34,772 bases of DNA from Gammaproteobacteria bacterium. GTDB lineage: Bacteria; Pseudomonadota; Gammaproteobacteria; Pseudomonadales; Pseudohongiellaceae. Position numbers and translations under genes: made by a program. Shown in pieces: positions 17,573 through 25,290 of this stretch. Under the pieces are notes generated by a model that ran no database searches, had not been told where the DNA came from, and was given only the letters and a program-made list of their open reading frames with translations. Where the stretch lies: positions 1-34,772 of the forward strand of contig JAUSMU010000362.1 of assembly GCA_030645995.1 (NCBI GenBank), in the 5' to 3' direction. The stretch's first letter is position 1. Every line of letters starts with the position of its first letter.

Positions 17573-17700
17573 AGCCCGAGCCGGGTAGTGGGGGTGGCAC
17601 TGCGGGACACGCCCGTGAATACATCCATGTAGGGCTCGATCGCGCCATCCATGGCGCTCAACGGTCCCACAGTGCCACCCCCACCACCCGGCTCTGACAC
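17573..17700 (+). repeat. cruciform intergenic element, copy B
   Basis: The core is 17606-17666 (61 bp), with hairpins CAC...GTG, TACA-TCCA-TGTA and GCGCCA-TCCA-TGGCGC. The flanking arms pair over about 30 bases with about three exceptions; the left arm contains AGTGGGGGTGGCACTG and the right arm CAGTGCCACCCCCACC. The arms are unrelated to those of copies A, C, D and E. It is bracketed by two REPs in opposite orientation. Confidence 0.85.
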
Positions 17701-17707
17701 TGTGCCT

Positions 17708-17732
17708 ATCGCGGGCAGGCCCGCTCCCACAG
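17708..17732 (-). repeat. REP element
   Basis: The sequence begins ATCGCGGGCAGGCCCGC and ends TCCCACAG. It matches the copy at about 400-423 and is a reverse-orientation partner of the REP at 17526. The stem is GCGGGC/GCCCGC. Confidence 0.75.
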
Positions 17733-17899
17733 TTGTAACTCGACACTGTCGGAGCGCGATGGGAATCTCATCATCGGTGGGGTGAGGCATAGCGGTAGCC
17801 CATGGCCGCATTAGACGACTCAGCCGAAGCAACGATGTGTACACAACCATTGAGCTTCTGCCATTTTTAGCACTGTGATTTCCCGACGCGGCATCGCAG

Positions 17900-18018
17900 C
17901 CAGGGCGGGGGGAGAGGGAGGGAAGGGCAGGACCGTCTTGAGCCATGGATGGCGAAAGCGAGCCCCCATGGATGGGTTCACGGCGTGTCCGGCCCATCCC
18001 TCCCTCTCCCCCCGACCG
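17900..18018 (-). repeat. cruciform intergenic element, copy C (reverse orientation)
   Basis: The core is 17931-17989 (59 bp, two bases shorter than the others), read on the minus strand. Hairpin 2 is CCCA-TCCA-TGGG and hairpin 3 keeps the CCATCCATGG centre. The arms 17903-17930 and 17990-18017 pair over nearly all positions through a purine-rich/pyrimidine-rich stretch (GGGGGGAGAGGGAGGGA against TCCCTCCCTCTCCCCCC). It lies in opposite orientation to copy B, 200 bases away, and just upstream of flhB. Confidence 0.8.
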
Positions 18019-18063
18019 ACCTACGAAGCCCAATCAACCAAAAACCCGAGCGAGAGAAAAAAG

Positions 18064-19200
18064 ATGGCAGAAGATAAAGACTCCTCCTCGGAAAAGTCGC
18101 AGGAACCTACGCAGAAACGGCTGGACACCGCCCGCGAAGACGGCAACGTCGCCCGCTCCCGCGAACTCAACACCACCGCCATCCTCATCGGCGGCACCGC
18201 CGCCGTCATCGCCTACGGCGCCAGCATGATCGACGCCTTGCGCGAAATCATGCGCCACAACCTCGTCCTCGAACGCGAATCCCTCTTCGACACCAACGCC
18301 ATGCTTATCCAACTCGGCGACTCCATCTGGAGCGGTTTCGAATCCCTGCTGCCCGTGTTCGCCATATTGCTCCTGTTAGCACTCGTCGCCCCCATGGCGC
18401 TCGGCGGCTTCAACTTCAGCCTCAAGGCCATCTTGCCCAAGGCCAGCCGCTTGAACCCCATGAGTGGCCTCGCGCGTATGTTCGGTGGCAAGGCGCTGGT
18501 GGAGCTGGCGAAGGCGATTGCCAAGGTGCTGGTCGTTGCCGGGCTGGCGGTGCTGGTGCTGTATGCCAACGTTGGCGGTATGCTCGACGTGCAACACCAG
18601 CCCACGCTCTCGGCCATGGCCAACGCGCTCGACATGCTGGCCTGGGCGGTGCTGTGGATATCCTGCGCCATGATTCTGATCAGTCTCGTTGACATCCCGC
18701 TGCAGGTCTACGACCACAATCAAAAGCTGCGCATGACCATGCAGCAGGTCAAGGATGAGATGAAGGACAGCGACGGGCGTCCCGAGGTCAAGCAGCGCAT
18801 CCGCCAGCTGCAGTACCAGATGTCCCAGAACAAGATGCTGGCCGATGTTCCGGAGGCCGACGTCATCATCACCAACCCCGAACACTATGCGGTGGCGCTG
18901 CGCTACGACCAGAGCAAAGAGGGCGCGCCGGTCATGCTGGCGAAGGGGGCCGATCTGGTCGCCCAGAAGATTCGCGAGATCGCGCAGGAGCATCGCATTC
19001 CCATCGTCTCGTCACCGGCCCTGGCGCGCGCGATTTACTTCAATACCAAGATCGGCCAGGAAATCCCCGGCGGGCTCTACGTGGCCGTCGCGCAGGTGCT
19101 TGCCTACCTGCATCAGCTCAAGCAGTACGCCCGTGGCCGCGCCAAGCGTCCCGTTCTCAATCCGCAATTGCCTATCCCCGAAGAGCTGCAGCACGATTAA
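18064..19200 (+). CDS. flhB: flagellar export gate specificity protein FlhB
   Basis: Export-gate membrane protein of 378 residues whose cytoplasmic domain self-cleaves and switches export from hook to filament substrates on a signal from FliK. The N-terminal EKSQEPTQKRLDTAREDG-type segment, four membrane helices (about 38-58, 92-115, 150-172, 190-212) and the cytoplasmic domain are all typical. The cleavage motif is NPEH (271-274) rather than the common NPTH; the Asn-Pro bond itself is present. ATG 18064 is chosen as the start because the N-terminus then aligns with the family, although the frame is open further upstream. The ribosome-binding site is weak. Confidence 0.96.
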   Translation: MAEDKDSSSEKSQEPTQKRLDTAREDGNVARSRELNTTAILIGGTAAVIAYGASMIDALREIMRHNLVLERESLFDTNAMLIQLGDSIWSGFESLLPVFAILLLLALVAPMALGGFNFSLKAILPKASRLNPMSGLARMFGGKALVELAKAIAKVLVVAGLAVLVLYANVGGMLDVQHQPTLSAMANALDMLAWAVLWISCAMILISLVDIPLQVYDHNQKLRMTMQQVKDEMKDSDGRPEVKQRIRQLQYQMSQNKMLADVPEADVIITNPEHYAVALRYDQSKEGAPVMLAKGADLVAQKIREIAQEHRIPIVSSPALARAIYFNTKIGQEIPGGLYVAVAQVLAYLHQLKQYARGRAKRPVLNPQLPIPEELQHD

Positions 19201-19220
19201 TTTGTGAGTCAGTTCAAATC

Positions 19221-19236
19221 AGGCGAGCTTCTTGCA
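19221..19236 (+). promoter_or_regulatory. probable sigma-54 promoter of the flhA operon
   Basis: AGGCGA (19221-19226), five bases, TTGCA (19232-19236) keeps the key GG at -24 and GC at -12 with correct spacing, but deviates elsewhere in the -24 box. The predicted start near 19247 leaves a leader of about 78 bases before flhA. The Pseudomonas flhA promoter is also sigma-54 dependent. Confidence 0.5.
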
Positions 19237-19324
19237 GTGTCCCTCCTGAGCGAGATCGACGCGTCAAGAAATTGAACAGCGGCAAGCAAACCTCCCGAAC
19301 AAATCTCCAGAGCAGACAGCAAAG

Positions 19325-21457
19325 ATGACACCAGGCGCCAGCGCACAACGCAACGATTTCATGACCAACGCCCGCAACCTGACCCGTGGCAACCTGGGGA
19401 TTCCGGTGTTGCTGCTGGTGATGCTGGCAATGATGACGTTGCCGCTGCCGCCGTTCCTGCTCGATGTCTTCTTCACCTTCAACATCACCATCGCGCTCGT
19501 CGTGTTGTGCGTAGCGGTGTACGCGATGCGGCCGCTGGATTTTGCCGTGTTCCCCACCGTGCTGCTGGTGGCGACGTTGTTGCGTCTGGCACTGAACATC
19601 GCCTCCACTCGCGTGGTGCTGCTGGAAGGACACGAGGGCGGCGCGGCGGCGGGACACGTCATCGAGGCATTCGGTGAAGTCGTGATCGGCGGCAACTACA
19701 CTGTGGGCATCATCGTCTTCATCATCCTGATCATCATCAACTTCATGGTGGTGACCAAGGGTGCTGGCCGCATCGCCGAGGTGAGCGCGCGTTTCACGTT
19801 GGACGCGATGCCCGGCAAACAAATGGCGGTGGATGCAGACTTGAACGCCGGTTTGATCGATCAGGATCAGGCCCGTGCGCGGCGCAAGGAGATCACTCAG
19901 GAAGCCGACTTCTACGGTTCGATGGACGGTGCCAGTAAATTTGTGAAGGGTGACGCCATCGCCGGCATCCTCGTCCTCATCATCAACATGGTGGGCGGCG
20001 TGGCAGTGGGCATGCTGCAGCATGACCTGGACTTCGCGATGGCCATGGAGCGCTATGCACTGCTGACGATCGGTGACGGTCTGGTCGCACAGATTCCGGC
20101 GCTGGTGCTGTCGGTGGCCGCCGCGATCATGGTCACGCGCAGCAACAGCTCCGAGATGATGGGGGCGCAGGTAGTGGGACAGATGTTTGCCACGCCGCGT
20201 GCGCTGGGTATCACGGCGGTGATGCTGTTCGTGATGGGCAGTGTGCCCGGAATGCCTCATGTCGCCTTCCTGGGGCTCGCGGGCGTCGCCGGTGCGGGCG
20301 CGTTCCTGATCTACTGGAAACAGCGTCAGCAGGTAGGTGACGCGGCGACGGCGGAGACGGTGCAGCAAAAGGCGCGGGACGACGTGGCCGCGGAACCGCA
20401 GGAGCTTGGCTGGAATGATGTCACGCCGGTGGATGTGATTGGTCTGGAGGTGGGCTATCGCCTGATTCCGATGGTCGACAAATCCCAGGGCGGGCAGCTG
20501 CTCAGCCGCATCAAGGGCATTCGCAAGAAGCTCTCGCAGGAGCTGGGGTTTCTCGTGCCGTCTGTGCATATCCGCGACAACCTCGATCTTTCCCCCAACG
20601 AGTACCGCATCACCTTGATGGGCGTGAATGTCGGCGGCGCGGAGATTTTTCCGGAACGCGAGATGGCCATCAATCCCGGCCAGGTGTTCGGCAAGGCGCA
20701 GGGCATTCCCACCAAGGACCCGGCCTTCGGACTCGACGCGCTGTGGGTCGAAGCCAGCCAGCGCGATCACGCGCAGACTCTCGGTTACACCGTGGTGGAC
20801 AGCAGCACCGTCATCGCCACGCACATGAACACCCTGCTGCAGAAGCACTCCCACGAACTGCTCGGCCACGAGGAAGTCCACGAGATGCTGGCGATCCTCG
20901 GCAAGAGCTCCAAGAAGCTGGCCGAAGACCTGCCTTCCCAGGTCAATACCAATGTATTGCTCAAGGTGCTGCAGAATCTGTTGGTTGAAGGCGTACCCAT
21001 TCGCGACATGCGCACGATCGCCGAGGCGTTGGCGGCAGCAGGCGTGCGCAGTCAAGATCCCGGCGCTTTGACTGCGGCGGTGCGAGTCGCTTTATCGCGC
21101 GTCATCGTGCAAGGCATCTATGGAAGCGCGGCGGAGCTGGCTGTCATGACCCTGGAGCCGACTCTGGAACAGATATTGCTTAAAGCTGTACAACAGTCAT
21201 CACAACAGCAGCAGGCAGTGGAAGACAGCATGGTGATCGAACCGGCAATGGCAGAGCGTCTGCAACGCTCATTACTCAACGGGGCGCAGAATCAGGAGGT
21301 GGCAGGCAGGCCGCCCGTGCTGTTGGTGCCAGCATCACTGCGCGCTCCCCTGAGCCGCTTCGTGCGCTTCACCATCAGCGGACTGCGGGTGCTCTCCTAC
21401 CAGGAGATCCCGGACAACAAGAAGATTACGATTACGGCGACTATCGGGCAGCAATAG
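19325..21457 (+). CDS. flhA: flagellar export gate protein FlhA
   Basis: Large export-gate protein of 710 residues that forms a nonameric ring, couples the proton-motive force to export and docks chaperone-substrate complexes. The N-terminal half has about eight membrane helices. The FHIPEP-family pattern RLALNIASTRVVLLEG starts near residue 87, followed by the cytoplasmic loop SARFTLDAMPGKQMAVDADL. The C-terminal half is the soluble docking domain (SPNEYRITLMGV, DSSTVIATHMNTLL, LSRFVRFTISGLRVLSYQEI). A second Met at residue 13 is an alternative start, and neither has a strong ribosome-binding site. flhF follows after nine bases. Confidence 0.97.
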   Translation: MTPGASAQRNDFMTNARNLTRGNLGIPVLLLVMLAMMTLPLPPFLLDVFFTFNITIALVVLCVAVYAMRPLDFAVFPTVLLVATLLRLALNIASTRVVLLEGHEGGAAAGHVIEAFGEVVIGGNYTVGIIVFIILIIINFMVVTKGAGRIAEVSARFTLDAMPGKQMAVDADLNAGLIDQDQARARRKEITQEADFYGSMDGASKFVKGDAIAGILVLIINMVGGVAVGMLQHDLDFAMAMERYALLTIGDGLVAQIPALVLSVAAAIMVTRSNSSEMMGAQVVGQMFATPRALGITAVMLFVMGSVPGMPHVAFLGLAGVAGAGAFLIYWKQRQQVGDAATAETVQQKARDDVAAEPQELGWNDVTPVDVIGLEVGYRLIPMVDKSQGGQLLSRIKGIRKKLSQELGFLVPSVHIRDNLDLSPNEYRITLMGVNVGGAEIFPEREMAINPGQVFGKAQGIPTKDPAFGLDALWVEASQRDHAQTLGYTVVDSSTVIATHMNTLLQKHSHELLGHEEVHEMLAILGKSSKKLAEDLPSQVNTNVLLKVLQNLLVEGVPIRDMRTIAEALAAAGVRSQDPGALTAAVRVALSRVIVQGIYGSAAELAVMTLEPTLEQILLKAVQQSSQQQQAVEDSMVIEPAMAERLQRSLLNGAQNQEVAGRPPVLLVPASLRAPLSRFVRFTISGLRVLSYQEIPDNKKITITATIGQQ

Positions 21458-21466
21458 GAAAAGACG

Positions 21467-23098
21467 ATGAAAGTGAAACGATTTCTGGCGCAGGATATGC
21501 GTCGCGCGCTGGCCCGTATCCGTGAGGAGATGGGCGCCGATGCTGTGATTCTCTCGAATCGTACCCTGGACGAGGGCGTCGAGGTGGTAGCGGCCTCGTT
21601 GACCGATCAGCCGGAGGCACCCTCCACGATGTCGGCGGCAAAGTCGCCCACCGGCAGGTCTGCATCGGGCAACTCCACCGAAGATTACGCGGCGGCGATT
21701 CAGGCCGCTGTGGACAGGTCCCACCGCGGGCGTGCCTCCGCCGATCTAGCCTCTTCAGAACGAAACTCTTCAGAACGAACGAGAGACGAGCGAGCTGCTG
21801 CAGAAAAAAACTCACCTCAGACCCAGGCTCAACGTCCGTTAACCGATGCCGACGCCAGTCGTTCCACTGCGCCACTCTCCGGCGTCGCCGCCTTCGAGTT
21901 TGGTCGACTGCAGCGCGAAGCCCAGCACAACGCCAGCACCCCCTATCTGAAGACAACCAAAGACCAGCAGATTCGCCTGTCCGACGGCAGGCGTCCGGCA
22001 GCGGATGAAAGCTACCGTGCCGCAGAAGAGCGCGAGGCGCGCGCCACCGCAGCCAGCCAGTTCGACCAGTTCAGCCAGCAGGCAGAGGGCGCCGAGCAGC
22101 GTGAGATGACCGTGATGCGCGCCGAGCTCAACGGCATCCGCCGCCTGCTCGAACAGCGTCTGAGTGGCCTGGCCTGGGATCAGTTCGCGCGGCGCAACCC
22201 TGCCCAGGCCACCGTCTGGGAGCGCCTGAACGCCATGGGAGTTCCCGCCGCTCTGAGCCGTTCGCTGCTGGAGTCCCTCAAGCCTGATCTGTCTGCTGCC
22301 GAAGCCTGGCGGTTTGCAATTGCCTCCCTGTCGCGCCGTGTGCCGGTGCTGGGGACAGATATTGCCGCTCGCGGTGGCGTCTATGCGCTGCTCGGGCCAA
22401 CCGGCGTCGGCAAGACCACCACTATCGGCAAGCTCGCCACCCGCTGCGTGCTGGAGCATGGCTCCGATGCCGTGGCACTGGTCACCACCGACAGCTACCG
22501 TGTCGCCGCTCATGAGCAGTTGCGCACTTTCGGACGCATCCTGGATGTCAGCGTGCGGGTGGTTGACGAGACCCACAGCCTGCGGCAGATTCTCGATTCG
22601 CTGCAGCACAAGCGACTGGTGCTGATCGACACTGCCGGCCTGCATCCGAAAGACCCCGGCCTGCAGTCCCAGTTGCAGATGCTGCGCGAGTGTCGCGAGG
22701 TGCGTAAACTGCTGGTGCTGGCCTGCACCAGTCAGGCAGGCGTGCTGGCCAATGCCTGCAAGACCTACGCTCCGGCGGAGCTCAGTGGCTGCATCCTCAG
22801 CAAGCTCGACGAGGCAGGTACTATCGGAGAAGCGCTGGCGCTGACCATCGATCTCAAGCTGCCCGTCGTCTATGAAACCCACGGGCAGGGCATTCCTGAC
22901 GACATGCGCGTGGCGCAGGCTCATAATCTGGTCAGCAAGGCGGTGGCACTGTCGGTGCACAGTGCCGACGAGAAGGAGCGGCTGATTTATGAATTCGGAG
23001 GCGCCGTGGCGGACGCGACCGGTATCACCGAGGGCGGCGCGCTGGCGGCGGAAAATTTTGACGGTAGTCTGCGGGCTGCCCAGAGGAGTGGCCGATGA
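21467..23098 (+). CDS. flhF: SRP-like GTPase FlhF, polar flagellum placement
   Basis: SRP-type GTPase of 543 residues that places the flagellum at the cell pole and starts MS-ring assembly there. The N-terminal motif MKVKRFLAQDMRRAL is typical, followed by a long variable basic/acidic region (about 50-230). The NG domain has G1 GPTGVGKTT (310-318), TTDSYRVAAHEQLRTFG, DTAGLHPKD and SKLDEAGTIGEAL. It is longer than many FlhF proteins because of the middle region. The stop overlaps fleN (ATGA), matching their antagonistic roles in number and site. Confidence 0.96.
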   Translation: MKVKRFLAQDMRRALARIREEMGADAVILSNRTLDEGVEVVAASLTDQPEAPSTMSAAKSPTGRSASGNSTEDYAAAIQAAVDRSHRGRASADLASSERNSSERTRDERAAAEKNSPQTQAQRPLTDADASRSTAPLSGVAAFEFGRLQREAQHNASTPYLKTTKDQQIRLSDGRRPAADESYRAAEEREARATAASQFDQFSQQAEGAEQREMTVMRAELNGIRRLLEQRLSGLAWDQFARRNPAQATVWERLNAMGVPAALSRSLLESLKPDLSAAEAWRFAIASLSRRVPVLGTDIAARGGVYALLGPTGVGKTTTIGKLATRCVLEHGSDAVALVTTDSYRVAAHEQLRTFGRILDVSVRVVDETHSLRQILDSLQHKRLVLIDTAGLHPKDPGLQSQLQMLRECREVRKLLVLACTSQAGVLANACKTYAPAELSGCILSKLDEAGTIGEALALTIDLKLPVVYETHGQGIPDDMRVAQAHNLVSKAVALSVHSADEKERLIYEFGGAVADATGITEGGALAAENFDGSLRAAQRSGR

Positions 23099-23934
23099 AG
23101 CCAATACAGGTACTGGCAGTCACCGGTGGCAAGGGTGGGGTCGGCAAGACCAACGTCTCTGTGAACCTGAGTCTGGCACTGGCTGCGGCCGGCAAGCGGG
23201 TGATTCTGATGGATGCGGACCTCGGGCTGGCGAACGTCGACATTCAGCTCGGGCTGAAGGCAGACAAGACGCTGGCGCAGGTGCTCAATGGCGAGTGCAT
23301 GTTGCGCGACATTCTGTTGACGGCACCGGGCGGGGTGAAGGTGATTCCCGCCGCCTCTGGCGTACAGTCTCTGACGCAGCTGGGGCCGCGCGCCCACGCC
23401 GGATTGATTCAAGCCTTCAGCGATCTCGATGACCAGCTCGACGTGCTGGTCATCGACACGGCAGCGGGCATCTCCGAGAGCGTGGTCAGCTTCGTGCGTG
23501 CAGCGCAGGAGGTCATGGTGGTGGTGTGTGACGAGCCGTCCTCCATCACCGATTCCTATGCGCTGGTGAAGCTGCTCAATCGTGACTATGGGTTGACGCA
23601 TTTCCGCGTGCTCGCCAACATGACGCGCAGCCCGGAAGAGGGTCGGAATCTGTTTCAGAAGTTTGTGAAGGTGGCCGAGCGCTTCCTGGATGTCACGTTG
23701 CAGTACGCTGGTGACATTCCCTGGGATGAATCGGTGCGCAAATCGGCACAGCGCCAACGGGCGGCGATCGAGGCTTATCCTGCCAGCAAGTGCGCTATTG
23801 CCTACCGACAACTGGCCGAGCATGTCTGCCAGTGGCCAGTAAGTCGGCAGGCGAGTGGGCGTTTGGAGTTTTTTGTTGAGCGGCTTCTGCAGAGCGAAGC
23901 GGCGCATCTTGAAACGGTACCTAATGCGGGTTGA
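23095..23934 (+). CDS. fleN: flagellar number regulator FleN (FlhG), MinD-like ATPase
   Basis: ParA/MinD-family ATPase of 279 residues that limits flagellar number. In Pseudomonas it inhibits FleQ, and it antagonises FlhF at the pole. Visible are the deviant Walker A GKGGVGKT (12-19), MDADLGLANVDIQLG and VIDTAAGISESVVSF, with a C-terminal segment (RLEFFVERLLQSE) resembling the membrane-targeting helix region. It overlaps flhF by four bases, and fliA starts six bases after its stop. The symbol flhG is equally used for this family. Confidence 0.95.
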   Translation: MKPIQVLAVTGGKGGVGKTNVSVNLSLALAAAGKRVILMDADLGLANVDIQLGLKADKTLAQVLNGECMLRDILLTAPGGVKVIPAASGVQSLTQLGPRAHAGLIQAFSDLDDQLDVLVIDTAAGISESVVSFVRAAQEVMVVVCDEPSSITDSYALVKLLNRDYGLTHFRVLANMTRSPEEGRNLFQKFVKVAERFLDVTLQYAGDIPWDESVRKSAQRQRAAIEAYPASKCAIAYRQLAEHVCQWPVSRQASGRLEFFVERLLQSEAAHLETVPNAG

Positions 23935-23940
23935 AAAAAT

Positions 23941-24675
23941 ATGATGACAGCAGCGAGTGGTGCTTCCATGTACAGCGAAGTACAAACCGACAGCATGAAT
24001 GACATCGTGATTCGTTATGCGCCTCTGGTGAAGCGCATTGCTCATCATCTGTTGTTGAGAATGCCTGCCAGCGTGCAGATCGACGACTTGGTGCAGTCCG
24101 GCATGATCGGCCTGCTGGAGGCGGCGAGAAAGTACGATCTATCCAAAGGGGCCAGCTTCGAGACCTATGCAGGCATCCGCATTCGTGGCGCGATGCTGGA
24201 CGAGATCCGCAAGGGCGACTGGGCACCGCGTTCCGTGCACCGCAAGTCGCGTCAAGTAGCGGAAGCAATCAAGACCATCGAGATGCGCACCGGCACCGAC
24301 GCGAAGGATCACGATGTCGCAGCCGAACTGGGGATGGAACTCGACGAATATCACCTGATTTTGCAGGATGCCTCGGGGAGCCGGTTGTTCAGCTTCGACG
24401 ACATGCTGGAGGGAGATGACTCGGCCATCGAGAAGGTGGCGGGAGAAATGCCGAATCCTTTGGACGGTATTCAGAGCGAGGCGTTCCGGTCGGAGCTGGC
24501 GGCAGCGATTGCGGGCTTGCCGGAGCGGGAGAAGCTGGTGTTGTCGCTTTACTACGACGAAGAGCTGAATCTGAAGGAGATTGGGCAGGTGATCGGGGTG
24601 AGTGAGTCGCGGGTGAGTCAGATTCACACCCAGGCAGCTCTGAGGTTGAGGGCGCGGTTGGCTGAGTGGGGGTGA
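23941..24675 (+). CDS. fliA: flagellar sigma factor FliA (sigma-28)
   Basis: Alternative sigma factor of 244 residues that transcribes flagellin, chemotaxis and motor genes after hook completion, held off by FlgM until then. Region 2 is RYAPLVKRIAHHLL to FETYAGIRIRGAMLDEIRKGDW. Region 3 includes GTDAKDHDVAAELGM. Region 4 is LPEREKLVLSLYYDEELNLKEIG with helix-turn-helix VSESRVSQIHTQA. Starts at 23941 or 23944 are equivalent. It ends the flhA-flhF-fleN-fliA unit. A sigma-28 promoter stands before the next gene, cheY. Confidence 0.97.
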   Translation: MMTAASGASMYSEVQTDSMNDIVIRYAPLVKRIAHHLLLRMPASVQIDDLVQSGMIGLLEAARKYDLSKGASFETYAGIRIRGAMLDEIRKGDWAPRSVHRKSRQVAEAIKTIEMRTGTDAKDHDVAAELGMELDEYHLILQDASGSRLFSFDDMLEGDDSAIEKVAGEMPNPLDGIQSEAFRSELAAAIAGLPEREKLVLSLYYDEELNLKEIGQVIGVSESRVSQIHTQAALRLRARLAEWG

Positions 24676-24690
24676 TTCGGTTTGTGGTTA

Positions 24691-24806
24691 TGCAGGGGGT
24701 GGGAGGGGGCCCGTGGTGACACGCCCGTGAATACATCCCTGTAGGGCTCGGTCGCGCCATCCATGGCGCTCAACGGTCACCACTGGCCCCCTCCCACCCC
24801 CTGCCC
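24691..24806 (+). repeat. cruciform intergenic element, copy D
   Basis: The core is 24718-24778 (61 bp), with hairpins CAC...GTG, TACA-TCCC-TGTA and GCGCCA-TCCA-TGGCGC. The arms pair 28 of 30; the left arm contains GGGGGTGGGAGGGGGC and the right arm GCCCCCTCCCACCCCC. It starts 15 bases after the fliA stop, so it may act as a terminator or mRNA end stabiliser for the flhA operon. Confidence 0.85.
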
Positions 24807-25000
24807 AGCGCATTGGTGGTCCCGTCCTCCACTCAAGGGGGGTAGGCATAGGCAGTGGGGCGCGCTGCCTTGGTGGATGTTCTGCGGGTTGGTAGTTGTT
24901 CTTCTCTTCTGATTTTTCCGGCGCGTTCGGCGTCAATTTTCCAGCTAATCTCCTGCCTCCACGCGCCGATCTATCAGCGTGTGTATTTGCCTTTTCCGGA

Positions 25001-25149
25001 CGGCGGCACACTCGTCAGGCATGGTGGGCAGCGTGGGGGGTGGTGACCGTTGAGCGCCATGGATGGCGCGACCGAGCCCTACAGAGAAGTATTCACGGGC
25101 GTGTCACCACCCCCCACGCTGCCCACCATGCTTGCCGCTGGTGTGCCTC
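25001..25149 (-). repeat. cruciform intergenic element, copy E (reverse orientation)
   Basis: The core is 25045-25105 (61 bp) on the minus strand. The inner arm ATGGTGGGCAGCGTGGGG pairs perfectly with CCCCACGCTGCCCACCAT, about 29 bases without a mismatch. Looser pairing continues outward to about 45 bases. Hairpin 2 here is TAC-TTCTCT-GTA, the only copy lacking the TCC loop there. It faces copy D in opposite orientation. Confidence 0.85.
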
Positions 25150-25184
25150 CCACGATGCAAAAACAAAATATCTCACTGAAAAGC

Positions 25185-25211
25185 TAAATAAATCCCGCCA
25201 GCCATCGATAA
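25185..25211 (+). promoter_or_regulatory. sigma-28 (FliA) promoter of the che operon
   Basis: TAAA (25185-25188), a 15-base spacer and ATCGATAA (25204-25211) match the sigma-28 consensus TAAA-N15-GCCGATAA, with six of eight -10 positions and exact spacing. The predicted start near 25218 leaves a leader of about 70 bases to the preferred cheY start. This agrees with fliA being the gene immediately upstream. Confidence 0.65.
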
Positions 25212-25290
25212 CCACAACAGGATAAATCGCGTTGTGCCCGAACCTGATGATTTCATACCCGATTTCTCACAGGGCAATGTGGAGGCAGAT

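Larger units (their letters stand above)
17524..18063. other. gene-free stretch between fliR and flhB
   Basis: No credible gene is present. The stretch contains REP 17526-17565, the cruciform element copy B (17573-17700), a minus-orientation REP (17708-17732), about 160 bases of unassigned sequence, and cruciform copy C (17900-18018), ending 45 bases before flhB. In the unassigned part there is a perfect 10-bp palindrome TGTGTACACA (17836-17845). There is also a weak sigma-70-like pair TTGAGC-N18-TGTGAT (17850-17879) that could serve flhB. No sigma-54 site is convincing. The flhB frame stays open upstream to 17875, through copy C. Confidence 0.7.
24676..25290. other. gene-free stretch between fliA and cheY
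   Basis: The stretch holds two cruciform elements in opposite orientation (D, 24691-24806; E, 25001-25149) separated by 194 bases with no recognisable gene. It also holds the sigma-28 promoter of cheY (25185-25211). In the middle part only a poor sigma-28-like string TAAT-N16-GCCGATCT (24945-24972) is seen. Open frames through the cruciforms encode repeat-derived peptides and are not believed. Confidence 0.7.

Noticed and set aside
17804-17830. Sigma-28-like GCCGAAGC upstream of flhB
   Set aside because: No TAAA-type -35 box at the right distance.
17875-18063. N-terminal extension of flhB (63 extra codons in frame)
   Set aside because: The codons run through cruciform copy C, and the usual FlhB N-terminus begins at 18064.
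24945-24972. Second sigma-28-like site TAAT-N16-GCCGATCT
   Set aside because: Wrong spacer length and weaker -35; the site at 25185-25211 has exact spacing and is closer to cheY.
25234-25290. GTG start giving a longer CheY
   Set aside because: The added 19 residues are not CheY-like, and GGAGG stands ideally before TTG 25291.
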